Assembly: GCA_003247575.1 (NCBI GenBank)
Contig: QJZC01000067.1
Coordinates: 1-53,117 of the forward strand
Reading direction: 5' to 3'
Origin: Pseudomonadota bacterium
GTDB lineage: Bacteria; Myxococcota_A; UBA9160; SZUA-336
DNA length: 53,117 nt
Below the pieces are notes generated by a model. The model did not search any database, was not told the origin of the DNA, and saw only the letters and a list, made by a program, of their open reading frames with translations. How positions within the stretch are numbered: the first letter of the stretch is position 1; every line of letters starts with the position of its first letter. Positions 15,738 through 25,149 of this stretch are shown piece after piece. The position numbers were made by a program, and so were the translations under genes.

Positions 15738-18320
15738 ATGCGCAGCCCAGCCTGTTCGATCGATCCAATCCAGACGTGCCTCTCCCCGCAGAAGACCTAC
15801 TTGTCGCTGGCTCCCACCGCCGAGGCAGCCTCCGGACGAGGGCGCAGGCGCCTCTCGAGTCGCCTAGCGGGCGCCGTTCGCGCCGGCTTGGCAGCAAGCC
15901 TGCTACTGGCCGGATCCGCGTGTAGCGTCCGAGCTCTCCAGGGCGGAGCGCTCGAGCTGCCAGAGGCCGCGGAAACGTCGCTGACGGCGAGTGCGCTCTA
16001 CCGAGCACAGAGCTTCTACCTGTACCCAGAGAAGCTCGACCGACGCATGATCGTCGGCGCGCTGAACGCGCTCGAGGAACGCTTCGACCCGATCCGATTC
16101 CAGGAGGATGATCCAGAGCGTGGGCTTCCCGCAACGGCAGGCACCTTGTGGGTGGGCCAGGAGCGGGTGCGGGTGCCGCTGCGCGGCGAGCTGGTGCCCG
16201 ACGAGTTCGCGGAGCTCTTGGGGCGCGTGGTGCGCTTCGTGGAGGAGCATCTGCCGAAGGAGCCCGGCGAGCTGGAGCAGGAACGCGAAGAGGAAGAGGA
16301 TGACATCGAGCTGATCGCGCTGCAGGGTGCGCTGCAGGAGCTCGATCGATACTCGACCGTCTTCGCGGGCCGCAACACGGAAGACTTCGAGATCCGCTTC
16401 TCGGGCAAGCTCTATGGCATCGGCACCCGGATCAGCCGCGAGGAGGGAGTCCTCAAGGCCACCGAGGTCTTCGAGGACGGGCCCGCGGCCCGTGCGGGGC
16501 TGATCGATGGCGACGCCATCGACTCGATCGACGGGGATCCCACGCGTGCGTTGTCGGTCCGCGATGCGGTGGACCGCATCCGCGGCGAGGCCGGCACGCA
16601 GGTTCTGCTCGCAATCACGCGCGTCGACCCCAAGCTCGAGACCGAGCAGCAGCTGACCATCCCGATCACGCGCGGAGAGGTGCAGGTCCCGAGCGTGCGC
16701 ACGCGCGACCTCGAGGACCGCATCGGCTATGCGCGCATCGACTCGGTTGCACGCACCACGCACGAGGAGTTTCGCGAGAAGGTCTACGCGCTCGGCCAGC
16801 TGGATGGATTGGTGCTCGACCTGCGCGGGAACACGGGCGGAAGCATGCTGGCGGCCGCTGCGCTGGCCGACTACTTCGTCGATAGCGACACGATCCTGCG
16901 CGTGGTGGATCGCTCCGGAAGCAAGAGCTCGAGCCCGGCACGCGCCGCGATCGCTACGTCTCGTGTGCTGTTCCGGTTTCCGGTGGTCGTACTGGTCGAC
17001 GGCTCGACCGCTTCCGCGGCCGAGATCTTCTCGGGCGCCATCGCCCCGCTCGAACGGGTCACCTTGATGGGACAGCGCACGTTCGGCAAGGGCTTGATCC
17101 AGCGCGTGCTGCCGCTGCCCCGCGAGCACATGCTCAAGCTGACCGTCGGCGAGTATCTGCTCTCCGGTGATCGCGCGATTCACGAGAAGGGTCTGGATCC
17201 CGACGTCGAGCTCTACCCGGTCTCCCCCGAGAACCTCGGCGCCCTCGCAGATCGGCCGGAGCGAGCGCTCGCCTATCTGCGCGACCCGAAGGCGAAGGAC
17301 GATCGGCCGATCGAAATCGCCAAGTCGGTCCTGCTGAAGGGACAGTCGGCAGCGCTCGAAGAGCTCCGGCTGGCGTCCGACCAGGAGATCGCGAAGAAGC
17401 TCGAGGCGCTGGGCATTCGCTGGGCTGCTCCGGAGGCGATCACGAGCGAGCAGCTCGGTCTGCCTCTCCGGATCGAGGGCGGGCCGGTGCGCGTGCTCGA
17501 TGGCACGCCGACCCGAGTCGCCGTGAAGGTTTCGAATCCAAACGAGATCGCCATTCCGCACGCATGGGCCGCACTCAACGGTCCGGTCGACTTCTTGCGC
17601 AACAAGCTGATTCCGCTCGGCACGATTCCACCGGGCGGATCGGCGTGGGGAGAGGTCGAGATCGAGCCAGCGGACGGATTGGCCTCTTCGCCCCTACCCC
17701 TCACCGTGTATGTCACGAGTGGCCGTCATCAGCTGCAGAGCGAGCGCGTCGAGGTTCCCATCGAGAATCACTCTCCTGACCTCGAGATCGACGTGGTACG
17801 CATCGGCGAAGACCAACTGGAGGTGGGCCTGCGAAATCGCGGCTGCTGCAGCGCGGGCACGATCCTGGTCTCGGTCCCGGGCACCGTGCGACCGATCGAA
17901 GACCTGGCGGCCGGCGACACGCGCAAGGTCGAGCTTCCCCTGAGTGGAGACGTCGAGACGGTGGCCATCTCGCTGGCAGGTGCCGGGGTGAGCCGGCGGA
18001 TCGACATTCCGGTTCCGGTGGATCGAGTCCGCGTGATCCCGCCGCAACTGCGGCTCGCAAAGACGACTTTCCTCGGCAAGAGCCAGGTTCGGGTGGACGC
18101 GATCTCGAATGAAGGCTTGCGCGAAGGTTGGCTGGCCCTGGATGGCGAGAAGGAGATCTACGTGGCCTGGGACGGAGCGTCGGACGGAACCCTGCGTGCC
18201 GACCTGGCTCGACTCGAGCGCATCTCGACGCCCCCGCGCCGCGACTTCAGCGTGCGAACGAAGGTCGAGACCCTATCGGGGATCTCCCTGATCGACGTGC
18301 GGACCCTGACCAAAGACTGA
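15738..18320 (+). CDS. C-terminal processing (tail-specific) protease, peptidase family S41A, with PDZ domain
   Basis: An 860-residue envelope protease. A long N-terminal extension precedes a hydrophobic signal (about 43-61) ending in AGSAC, so lipid anchoring is possible. A helical region with an acidic run (about 150-190) precedes a PDZ domain (about 225-315, GKLYGIGTRI to VLLAITRV). The S41 catalytic domain follows at about 330-500. The nucleophile is Ser426 in STAS426AAE and the general base is Lys451 in RTFGK451G; the spacing of 25 equals that of E. coli Prc. Substrate-binding motifs (LVLDLRGNTGGS) are intact. The 350-residue C-terminal region, rich in beta structure, is unusual in length and resembles an Ig-like or CARDB-like domain (VAVKVSNPN, VGLRNRGCC). 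It probably trims or degrades periplasmic proteins recognised at their C-termini. Confidence 0.92.
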   Translation: MRSPACSIDPIQTCLSPQKTYLSLAPTAEAASGRGRRRLSSRLAGAVRAGLAASLLLAGSACSVRALQGGALELPEAAETSLTASALYRAQSFYLYPEKLDRRMIVGALNALEERFDPIRFQEDDPERGLPATAGTLWVGQERVRVPLRGELVPDEFAELLGRVVRFVEEHLPKEPGELEQEREEEEDDIELIALQGALQELDRYSTVFAGRNTEDFEIRFSGKLYGIGTRISREEGVLKATEVFEDGPAARAGLIDGDAIDSIDGDPTRALSVRDAVDRIRGEAGTQVLLAITRVDPKLETEQQLTIPITRGEVQVPSVRTRDLEDRIGYARIDSVARTTHEEFREKVYALGQLDGLVLDLRGNTGGSMLAAAALADYFVDSDTILRVVDRSGSKSSSPARAAIATSRVLFRFPVVVLVDGSTASAAEIFSGAIAPLERVTLMGQRTFGKGLIQRVLPLPREHMLKLTVGEYLLSGDRAIHEKGLDPDVELYPVSPENLGALADRPERALAYLRDPKAKDDRPIEIAKSVLLKGQSAALEELRLASDQEIAKKLEALGIRWAAPEAITSEQLGLPLRIEGGPVRVLDGTPTRVAVKVSNPNEIAIPHAWAALNGPVDFLRNKLIPLGTIPPGGSAWGEVEIEPADGLASSPLPLTVYVTSGRHQLQSERVEVPIENHSPDLEIDVVRIGEDQLEVGLRNRGCCSAGTILVSVPGTVRPIEDLAAGDTRKVELPLSGDVETVAISLAGAGVSRRIDIPVPVDRVRVIPPQLRLAKTTFLGKSQVRVDAISNEGLREGWLALDGEKEIYVAWDGASDGTLRADLARLERISTPPRRDFSVRTKVETLSGISLIDVRTLTKD

Positions 18321-18392
18321 CCTCCCGCGCGATCCCCGCGAGCGGCGGTCAGCTCCCTGCACACCCGCCCGGGCGCGCGGGCCCCAGTCGCC

Positions 18393-21300
18393 TCACTCCC
18401 CGGAGTAGGGGTCTCCATAGCCCCCACCCCCCGGCGTCTCGAGCCGTAGCACGTCCATTTCCTCGACGTCGAAGCTCGCGCAGCCTCCGACCTCGCGCCC
18501 GTTCAGAGTGCAGGCCCCGGTCTGCCCCGGGGCTCCACCGGCGAGCCCGAACGGCGCGCGCTCGCGGCGCTGCGACAGGAGCGAGACCTTCATGGGCGCC
18601 AGGAAACGCAGCTCGCGCACCAGGCCATCGCCGCCAGGGTAGCGCCCCGCCCCACCCGAGCCCCGCCGCAGCGAGAACTGGAGCAGCTCGACGGGATAGC
18701 GAGCCTCGAGAACCTCGGGATCGGTGATGCGCGTGTTGGTCATGTGGGTGTGCACGCCGGACGCTCCCGCGAAGCCCGGGCCCGCACCAGCTCCACCCCC
18801 GACGGTCTCGTAGTAGCCGAAGCGCGCATCCCCGAAGGTGAGATTGTTCATCGTGCCCTGGCACGCGGCCAGCCTGCCGAGCGCCCCGAGCAGCACGTCT
18901 ACGACGCGCTGCGAGGTCTCGACGTTGCCGGCGGCCACGGCCCGGCCGGCGTCGGGCCAGAGCACGGACCCACGCGGGATCTCGACCTGCACGGGCCGCA
19001 GACAGCCCTGATTCAGCGGAATCGGCTCACCCACCAGCGAACGCAGTACGTACAGCACCGCTGCCAAGGTCACGGCGCGCGGCGCGTTCAGATTGCCGTC
19101 CACCTGATCCCCCGAGCCCGAGAAGTCGATCCGCATGTTTGCACCCGACACCTCGAGCTCTACACAGATCGGAGTGCCGTCGTCCAGGGCATCCTCGAAG
19201 TGCACCCGCCGGTCACCGAGCTTCCGTATCTCCTCAGCAACCCGCTCGGCGGCGTTGTCCTGCACGTGTCGCATGTACGCGTGCACGCACTCGAGTCCGT
19301 AGTGCTCCACCATCTCGCCGAGTAGCTGGACGCCCTTGCTGTTGGCGGCGATCTGCGCCTCGAGGTCGGCGAGATTGTCGCGAGGGCTGCGCGCGGGATA
19401 CGCGGCCGAAGCGAGCGTGCGCAGCACCAACTCTTCGTCGAGCACACCACCGGAGACGATCCGGAGCGCGCGCAGCACCACGCCCTCCTCGTCGAGCGCG
19501 TGCGAGAACGGAGGCATCGATCCCGGCGTCGTACCCCCGATATCGGCGTGGTGGCCCCGACTCGCGACAAAGAACACGAGCGCCCCCTTCGGATCGTGCA
19601 CGGGGGTAACCACCGTCACGTCGGGAAGATGCGATCCGCCCGCGGCGGGGTCGTTCGAAACGAACACATCGCCAGGCCGCGGATCCGGATGCATGCGGTG
19701 CACTGCAGCTACGGTCTCTCCCATTGCACCCAGGTGAACCGGAATATGCGGGGCATTCGCGACGAGACCGGCGTCGGGATCGAAGACGGCACAGGAGAAG
19801 TCCAGGCGCTCGCGGATGTTGGTCGAGAGCGCAGTGTGGCGCAGCACGGTCCCCATCTGCTCGGCGATCGACATGAAGAGGTGGTTGAAAATCTCGAGCT
19901 GCACGGGGTCTCGGGCAGTCACACTCTGTTCCACGGACGTGGTCCGGTCGCCGGAGTGAGCATCGCAGCGTTCCAGCACGATGCAGCCCGAAGGGTCCAG
20001 GCGCAGCTCGAAGCCAGGATCCACGGCGATCGTGCCGGTGTCCTCGAGCACCAGGAGGGGGCCCTGCAGCCGATCGTCGATCGCGAGCGACTCGCGCCGA
20101 TAGACAGGGACATCCTCCCGAAACTCGTCTCCGACGAACATGCGGCAACGTCGCTCGAGCTCACTGCGCTCGGGAGCCGAGACATCGGGCTCGCGTGGGG
20201 CCGCCCCCGGAACGCGCAGTTCGAATCGCGCAACGGTCGCCTCGATCGGATGCCCGCTGCGCACGTAGCCGAAGCGGCGGCGATGAGCGGCTTCGAAGTC
20301 TGCGCGCAGCTGCTCGAGCGAGTCGTCGCCGGGAGCATAGGCAACACAGAGCGGAGACTCGGTCCCGCGATAGCGCAGGTCTACTCGCGACACGCGAGCG
20401 AGCTCGTCTGGGCTGATCCCAAGGGAAGCAAGGGTATCCTGCAGCGCCTCCGTCCCGCGTAGCAGGAGTTGGCCGAACGACTCGCGCGCACGCTCGATCA
20501 GCTCGCGCGAGAGCGGGCAGCGCGCCAGGTCGATCTCACCATCCCAGGTCACTTCGGCCAGACCGATTCCGTACGCAGAGAGCACGCCCGCAAAGGGATG
20601 CAGCAGGATGCGGCGGATGCCGAGCCGGCGCGCGAGTGCACAGGCGTGCTGCCCCCCCGCCCCGCCGAAGACGACCAGCGCGTAGTCGCGTACGTCGTAG
20701 CCGCGCGCGACCGAGACCTGGCGGATCGCCTCCGCCATGCTGAGATTTGCGATCTCGAAGAAGCCCGCGGCGATCTGCTCGGGCGTGCGCTCGTAGCCGG
20801 CCTGGATCAGCTCGAGCCGGACCTGCTCGAGCGCGCCGTGGACGCGCTCGCTCCGAAGCGGGAACGGGAAGCGATCCGGCGCAAGTCGCCCGAGTACCAG
20901 GTTCACATCGGTGAGGGTGAGCTCGCGGGCACTGGGATCCCCGTACGCGAGCGGTCCCGGACGCGCGCCTGCGCTCTCGGGACCCACCTGCATGCGCCCG
21001 CCCGCATAGCGGCAGATCGATCCACCCCCCGCCGCCACCGTGTGGATCGCGAGCATGGGCGTGCGCACACGCACGCCCGCGGTCTCCGTCTCGTATACGC
21101 GCTCGAAACCACCGTCGTAGCGCGAGACGTCGGTAGAGGTCCCGCCCATGTCGAATCCGATCGCGCGCGGCGTGTGCATCTGCTCGGCGACCCGCGCACA
21201 GCCGACGACCCCTCCAGCGGGACCCGACAGAATCGCGCAGTAGCCGCGAAAACGATCGGCAGCCTGAAGGCCGCCACTCGACTGCATGAACTCTAGCCGG

Positions 21301-22064
21301 CTCCCGGGTAGCTCGCGCTTGAGCGCGCGCACGTAGTCGCGCAAGAGAGGTGTCAGATAGGCATCCGCACACGCCGTGTCACCACGCCCCAGAATTCCCA
21401 TCTCGGCGGCCACGTCGTGCGACAGCGCGATGTGCTCGAAGCCCACGTCTTCGGCAACGCGACCGAGCTCTCGCTCGAGCTCCGCGCCCGCGGGGAGGTA
21501 CCCGTGCATCACCACGATCGCCAGGCTGCGCAGTCCGCGCGAGAACATCGCCTCGAGCTCGACTCGTAGCTTCCCCAGGTCCGGACGCGCCGCGACCTTA
21601 CCCGCAGCGCTCGCTCTCGCATCGAGCTCGAGGACCTCGCGGTACAGCACGCTGGGCTTCTCGATTCGGAGCGCAAAGATGCTCGGCCGCGCTTGGTTCC
21701 CGATCTCGAGCAGATCGCCGAAGCCACGCGAGATCAGCAGCCCGAACGCGGCGCCCTTGCGCTCGAGCAATGCGTTGGTCGCGAGCGTCGTCCCCATGCG
21801 CACGTCGCAGGGCGGAATCGGCGCATCGGCCGCAATCCCCAGCAGGCGCCGAATCCCCTCGAGGGGCGCCTGGTCAGAGGACAGCACCTTCGTCGCCCGG
21901 ACACGCCCCGTGCTCGGATCCCTGCCGAGGCAGTCGGTGAACGTACCCCCTCGATCGATCCAGAAGGCCCAACGGGCGTATCCCGAGTGCGTGCCATCGT
22001 TCGAGTCCGCGCCATCGCCGAGGGCACCGCGCGAGCCTGCTCCAGGGGGATTCGCGGAGATCAT
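18393..22064 (-). CDS. ATP-dependent 5-oxoprolinase / hydantoinase, HyuA-HyuB fusion
   Basis: A 1223-residue cytoplasmic enzyme of the hydantoinase/oxoprolinase family, the usual length for fused bacterial 5-oxoprolinases. The N-terminal HyuA half (about 1-690) starts with the phosphate-binding FWIDRGGTFTDCL motif. It continues with GFDMGGTSTDVSRYDGG, the Gly-rich VAAGGGSICRYAGGR and VFGGAGGQHAC. The C-terminal HyuB half (about 715-1223) begins at EIFNHLFMSIAEQMG and contains NIRERLDFSCAVFD, SRGHHADIGG and a Gly-rich end (LETPGGGGYGDP). It hydrolyses 5-oxoproline to glutamate with ATP, or a related cyclic amide. The ATG at 22064 was chosen because family homology starts there; the open frame upstream to 22547 overlaps the divergent SCP2-like gene. 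The C-terminus is tail-to-tail with the protease gene. Confidence 0.93.
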   Translation of the reverse strand: MISANPPGAGSRGALGDGADSNDGTHSGYARWAFWIDRGGTFTDCLGRDPSTGRVRATKVLSSDQAPLEGIRRLLGIAADAPIPPCDVRMGTTLATNALLERKGAAFGLLISRGFGDLLEIGNQARPSIFALRIEKPSVLYREVLELDARASAAGKVAARPDLGKLRVELEAMFSRGLRSLAIVVMHGYLPAGAELERELGRVAEDVGFEHIALSHDVAAEMGILGRGDTACADAYLTPLLRDYVRALKRELPGSRLEFMQSSGGLQAADRFRGYCAILSGPAGGVVGCARVAEQMHTPRAIGFDMGGTSTDVSRYDGGFERVYETETAGVRVRTPMLAIHTVAAGGGSICRYAGGRMQVGPESAGARPGPLAYGDPSARELTLTDVNLVLGRLAPDRFPFPLRSERVHGALEQVRLELIQAGYERTPEQIAAGFFEIANLSMAEAIRQVSVARGYDVRDYALVVFGGAGGQHACALARRLGIRRILLHPFAGVLSAYGIGLAEVTWDGEIDLARCPLSRELIERARESFGQLLLRGTEALQDTLASLGISPDELARVSRVDLRYRGTESPLCVAYAPGDDSLEQLRADFEAAHRRRFGYVRSGHPIEATVARFELRVPGAAPREPDVSAPERSELERRCRMFVGDEFREDVPVYRRESLAIDDRLQGPLLVLEDTGTIAVDPGFELRLDPSGCIVLERCDAHSGDRTTSVEQSVTARDPVQLEIFNHLFMSIAEQMGTVLRHTALSTNIRERLDFSCAVFDPDAGLVANAPHIPVHLGAMGETVAAVHRMHPDPRPGDVFVSNDPAAGGSHLPDVTVVTPVHDPKGALVFFVASRGHHADIGGTTPGSMPPFSHALDEEGVVLRALRIVSGGVLDEELVLRTLASAAYPARSPRDNLADLEAQIAANSKGVQLLGEMVEHYGLECVHAYMRHVQDNAAERVAEEIRKLGDRRVHFEDALDDGTPICVELEVSGANMRIDFSGSGDQVDGNLNAPRAVTLAAVLYVLRSLVGEPIPLNQGCLRPVQVEIPRGSVLWPDAGRAVAAGNVETSQRVVDVLLGALGRLAACQGTMNNLTFGDARFGYYETVGGGAGAGPGFAGASGVHTHMTNTRITDPEVLEARYPVELLQFSLRRGSGGAGRYPGGDGLVRELRFLAPMKVSLLSQRRERAPFGLAGGAPGQTGACTLNGREVGGCASFDVEEMDVLRLETPGGGGYGDPYSGE

Positions 22065-22220
22065 GCCGCGAAGAATAGCGCCCTCCTGCGCGTCCCGCGG
22101 ACCGATGGGCACGCGGCTCGATCGGGCGAGCCGATTGACGCCCGCGCGCACCTGCGCCAAAGTGCTCGACGTGCTTTCGGGGCCTTGCGCAAACCGAGCT
22201 GGGCGAGATTGGAGGTGCAC

Positions 22221-22616
22221 GTGAGCTACGAGTTTCTTTCCGACGCCTGGTTCGACGAAATCGCGCGCATCCGTGACGAGATCGGGGAGATCGAGCTCCC
22301 CTCCTCGATCCGAGACGTGCGAGTCAACCTCGAGGTAGCGGAGGGCCCCGAAGGGAAGACCGTGCAGGGCCACCTCGGCAACGGCACGTTGGTGCGCGGG
22401 CACTTCGAAGCGCACACCACGATCCGCCTTCCCTACAGCATCGCGCGCAAGATCTTCGTGGACCGCGATTCGAGTGCCGCGATGCAGGCCTTCATGACCG
22501 GGCTGATCAAGATCGAAGGCGACATGACGCGCCTCATCTCTCTGCAACAGCCGAGCGAGCCACCCGACGAACGCGCCGTCGAGCTCCTGACGCGAATCGC
22601 CGCCATCACGCGCTGA
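22221..22616 (+). CDS. SCP2 sterol-binding-domain family protein, 131 aa
   Basis: A small soluble lipid-binding-fold protein. It begins at GTG, five bases after a GGAGG ribosome site at 22211-22215 (MSYEFLSDAWFDE). The SCP2 pattern of alternating strands is followed by the characteristic C-terminal GLIKIEGDMTRLISLQ. Relatives bind acyl-CoA or sterol-like lipids in a hydrophobic tunnel, often next to lipid metabolism genes. It is divergent from the oxoprolinase (156 bases between starts) and stands alone. The longer in-frame extension upstream overlaps the oxoprolinase gene and lacks a ribosome site. Confidence 0.82.
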   Translation: MSYEFLSDAWFDEIARIRDEIGEIELPSSIRDVRVNLEVAEGPEGKTVQGHLGNGTLVRGHFEAHTTIRLPYSIARKIFVDRDSSAAMQAFMTGLIKIEGDMTRLISLQQPSEPPDERAVELLTRIAAITR

Positions 22617-22644
22617 CGTAGGCCAGCTCGCTCTCCGCTGGCTG

Positions 22645-22668
22645 AGGGTTCAGGGTTCAGGGTCAGGG
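22645..22668. repeat. Short AGGGTTC tandem repeat
   Basis: AGGGTTC, AGGGTTC, AGGGTC and AGGG follow each other between the stops of the SCP2-like gene and the TraB/GumN gene, running into the latter's last codons. It is a simple-sequence repeat with no evident function. Confidence 0.6.
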
Positions 22669-23580
22669 AGCTCGCGTCACCTCGATCCCGCTCTTGCGCA
22701 AGAGCTCTACGATCCCACGTTCACCGGGGTAGTGCAGGACGCCGATCGCGAAGAAGTGCGTTGCCTGCGGCCGCTCGTCGAGCTTCTTGCGGATCGTCTC
22801 GCTCATGGTGCGGTTGCGGGTGTAGATGAGGGCATCCTGTAGCTTCGGGGTCATCACATTGGACTGGTCGAGCTGAGCCTGGGCGACCTGCATGAGACGC
22901 TCCGAATCGCCGCTGAGATAGGTTTGCACCATGTCCTCGATCAGGTCCTCGCCACTCGTCGCTGCCTCTTCCAGCTGGTCCAGGGTCTGGCGCAGCATCG
23001 ATACCTGGCCGTCCTCTCCCATCGATTCCATGACCGCCACCTGACTCTCGATCGTCTCGAGTGCGTCGGTCTGCTTACCCTCCGAGCTCGCACGTTCCGA
23101 TAGGTACATGTCCAGGACCTGACGCCCGTTCGCCTTCTGCATCTGATCGAGAAGCGGCAGCGACGAGGCGACGGCCCACACCTTGAATCGTGTGAAGAGC
23201 AGCATGGGAACGCCGCGAGACGCGAGGTACGTCTCGAGTCGCGAGTAGAGCTCATCGGGCAGTACAGTCCGTAGAGTCGTCGCCCCCGAGAACATCGACA
23301 GCCTCTGCGCCTCGACCTGCGAACGCAGGTCCATTGCCACCTCGGTATAAACGATGCTAGCTAGACCAAAGGCTCGCTCGACCGAGGGGGGAAGAGCGAG
23401 CACGCGCTCGTCCGGCACGTGGATGGTGCCGAATAAATACGACGGGGGCTGACGCTCGATCTTCCACAGGAACGGCCGACCTTCGGCCGGCGCGCCCGCT
23501 GGCTCGGCCTCGACCTGAATCGCAATCCCGAACCACAGCAGATGCACCCATAGCGCCAGATACGTCACACGTTGGATCAT
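22663..23580 (-). CDS. Secreted TraB/GumN family protein
   Basis: 305 residues with a signal peptide (YLALWVHLLWFGIAIQVEA) and a TraB/GumN domain. Family marks are PSYLFGTIHVPDERV near the N-terminus and FFAIGVLHYPGERGIVELL at the C-terminus. The two His in GTIH and GVLH, with nearby acidic residues, are the conserved putative metal or catalytic positions. The family is Tiki-like: eukaryotic Tiki is a metalloprotease, while bacterial roles are mostly unproven. The ATG at 23580 follows a GGAG ribosome site by eight bases; the open frame further upstream overlaps the divergent gene at 23659. It is probably periplasmic. Confidence 0.85.
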   Translation of the reverse strand: MIQRVTYLALWVHLLWFGIAIQVEAEPAGAPAEGRPFLWKIERQPPSYLFGTIHVPDERVLALPPSVERAFGLASIVYTEVAMDLRSQVEAQRLSMFSGATTLRTVLPDELYSRLETYLASRGVPMLLFTRFKVWAVASSLPLLDQMQKANGRQVLDMYLSERASSEGKQTDALETIESQVAVMESMGEDGQVSMLRQTLDQLEEAATSGEDLIEDMVQTYLSGDSERLMQVAQAQLDQSNVMTPKLQDALIYTRNRTMSETIRKKLDERPQATHFFAIGVLHYPGERGIVELLRKSGIEVTRAP

Positions 23581-23658
23581 CTCGATGCGCTCCGTGAGCT
23601 TCGACTCGCTCTCGCGGCGAGCACTTGAGTTTGTCCCAGCCGGTACGATAGAGCTTTC

Positions 23659-25068
23659 ATGGGAGCACAGCGAGCCAAGGAGCTTAGGGCTGAGCTCACG
23701 CGTCTCCGTCATAAGGGGAAACCCACGGCCCTGCTCGCGTGCCTCGATGAGCTGGAGAAGCTCGAACCGCGAGACGGAAGCTGGCCCCACCGAGCCGCTG
23801 AGATCCATCGAAGACAAGGCGATTCCGGGAAGGAGATTGATGCACTCCTGCGCGCAGCCGCGCGCTTTCGCGACGCAGGCTTTCTGCTGAAGGCGATCGC
23901 GGTCTGCAAACGGGTCCTCGAGATCGACGTCGCACACCGCGTGGCGCACGAAGTCCTCGATCAGCTCTCCGTACAGCGCAGCGTACCCCCGCTGTCGCGC
24001 AACGCTGCCGAGGGGAGCGCGCCGCGAGGGACTCCACCGACGGCGGCGAACGAGCAGGATCCATCCACGGTGACGCTCGAAGAGATCATCCTGACCGAGG
24101 TGATCGCCAGTGGGCCACCGACCGGGCTGGTCTCCGATCCCGATGACGTGGGCGGACTCGCGGAGATCGACCTGTCGAGTCGCTCCGACGCTGCGGGCGC
24201 GCAGCCCAGCGAGGATGCCGATGCGAAGCCGGATGCCGCATCGGAGCTCCTGCCACACACCCCCTTGTTCGCCTCGCTGGAGCCCGAGGACCTGGGCGAG
24301 CTGATTCGCGGCGCCGCTGTGATCCATCTGCGCGAGGGAGAGGAGGCGTTCCACCAAGGCGAACCCGGTGAGGCGCTGTTCGTGATCGTCGAGGGTGCGG
24401 TCGCGCTCATCTGCGAGGAACCGCGCAAGCGCATGCTCGCGGCCCTCGCCGAGGGCCAGTTCTTCGGCGAGAGTGCACTCCTGCGCAGCGAGCAGCGCAA
24501 TGCCACTGCGCGGGCGATCGTCGACTCGACCCTCCTACGAGTGGACGAGAGATTGATCCGCCAGCTGATCGCTCGCTCGCCTCAGGTACTCGTCGTTCTG
24601 CTCGACTTCCTGCGTGATCGCATGACCCAGCGACTGATCCGCACGAGCCCGATCTTCGAGAGCCTGAGCAGGACCGAGCAGATCAAGCTCGGAAAGGAAT
24701 TCCGCTTCCTCGAGGCAAGCCCGGGAAAGCGCCTGATCGCGCAGGGAAATCCCTCCCCCGCGCTCTTCTTCGTGCTCTCTGGATACCTCGAGGTCATTCG
24801 CGCCGAGGGCGAGTCCAGCAGCTGCGTGGTCGCGACCCTAGAGCCTGGTGACATCTTCGGCGAGATGTCGTTGATCACCGGGGAACCTGCCGTGGCGAGC
24901 GTTCGCACGCGCTCGAAATGCTGGATTCTCTACATGCAGGCCGATCGGGTTGCGCAGTTGCTCGACGATTCACGCATACGCAGCCGTATCCAGGCCCTGA
25001 TCCGCGAACGTCGCCGTGCGAACCTCGACGCGAGCGAGACCGCCGAGCGCCGCGTCTCGCTCGACTGA
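23659..25068 (+). CDS. TPR-like protein with two cyclic-nucleotide-binding domains
   Basis: A 469-residue cytoplasmic protein. Residues 1-108 are helix-turn-helix repeats of TPR character (ELEKLEPRDGSWPHRAAEI, LLKAIAVCKRVLEID). A variable Pro/Asp/Ala linker follows (110-198). Cyclic-nucleotide-binding domain 1 (about 200-310) has the phosphate cassette F269-GES with Arg280 (QRNATARA). Domain 2 (about 330-445) has F400-GEMS, but the position expected for Arg is Ala411 (PAVASVRT). Domain 1 may therefore bind cAMP or cGMP, while domain 2 probably does not bind it conventionally. There is no DNA-binding or catalytic domain, so it probably acts through protein contacts. It is followed within 82 bases by the outer-membrane barrel and FecR genes, probably one operon. 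Confidence 0.88.
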   Translation: MGAQRAKELRAELTRLRHKGKPTALLACLDELEKLEPRDGSWPHRAAEIHRRQGDSGKEIDALLRAAARFRDAGFLLKAIAVCKRVLEIDVAHRVAHEVLDQLSVQRSVPPLSRNAAEGSAPRGTPPTAANEQDPSTVTLEEIILTEVIASGPPTGLVSDPDDVGGLAEIDLSSRSDAAGAQPSEDADAKPDAASELLPHTPLFASLEPEDLGELIRGAAVIHLREGEEAFHQGEPGEALFVIVEGAVALICEEPRKRMLAALAEGQFFGESALLRSEQRNATARAIVDSTLLRVDERLIRQLIARSPQVLVVLLDFLRDRMTQRLIRTSPIFESLSRTEQIKLGKEFRFLEASPGKRLIAQGNPSPALFFVLSGYLEVIRAEGESSSCVVATLEPGDIFGEMSLITGEPAVASVRTRSKCWILYMQADRVAQLLDDSRIRSRIQALIRERRRANLDASETAERRVSLD

Positions 25069-25149
25069 GTCACTCGACCGAGCCGCTCAAGAACGTGCAG
25101 CTCCGCGCCGACCGATGGTGCGTACCTGGTGGCAGCTTCGGGAGGGAGT

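Noticed and set aside
15385..16134. Minus-strand 249-codon frame spanning the tRNA
   Set aside because: It reads straight through tRNA-Lys and opposite the protease N-terminus; composition is random-like.
15903..17561. 552-codon minus-strand frame inside the protease gene
   Set aside because: Out-of-frame shadow; the plus strand has PDZ and S41 motifs and catalytic residues.
22065..22547. N-terminal extension of the oxoprolinase frame to 22547
   Set aside because: It lies wholly opposite the SCP2-like gene, has no family similarity and would precede the conserved FWIDRGGTFTD start by some 190 residues.
22645..22668. AGGGTTC repeat as a telomere-like or regulatory element
   Set aside because: Only two and a half exact units, lying between two convergent stop codons. 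Most likely slippage.
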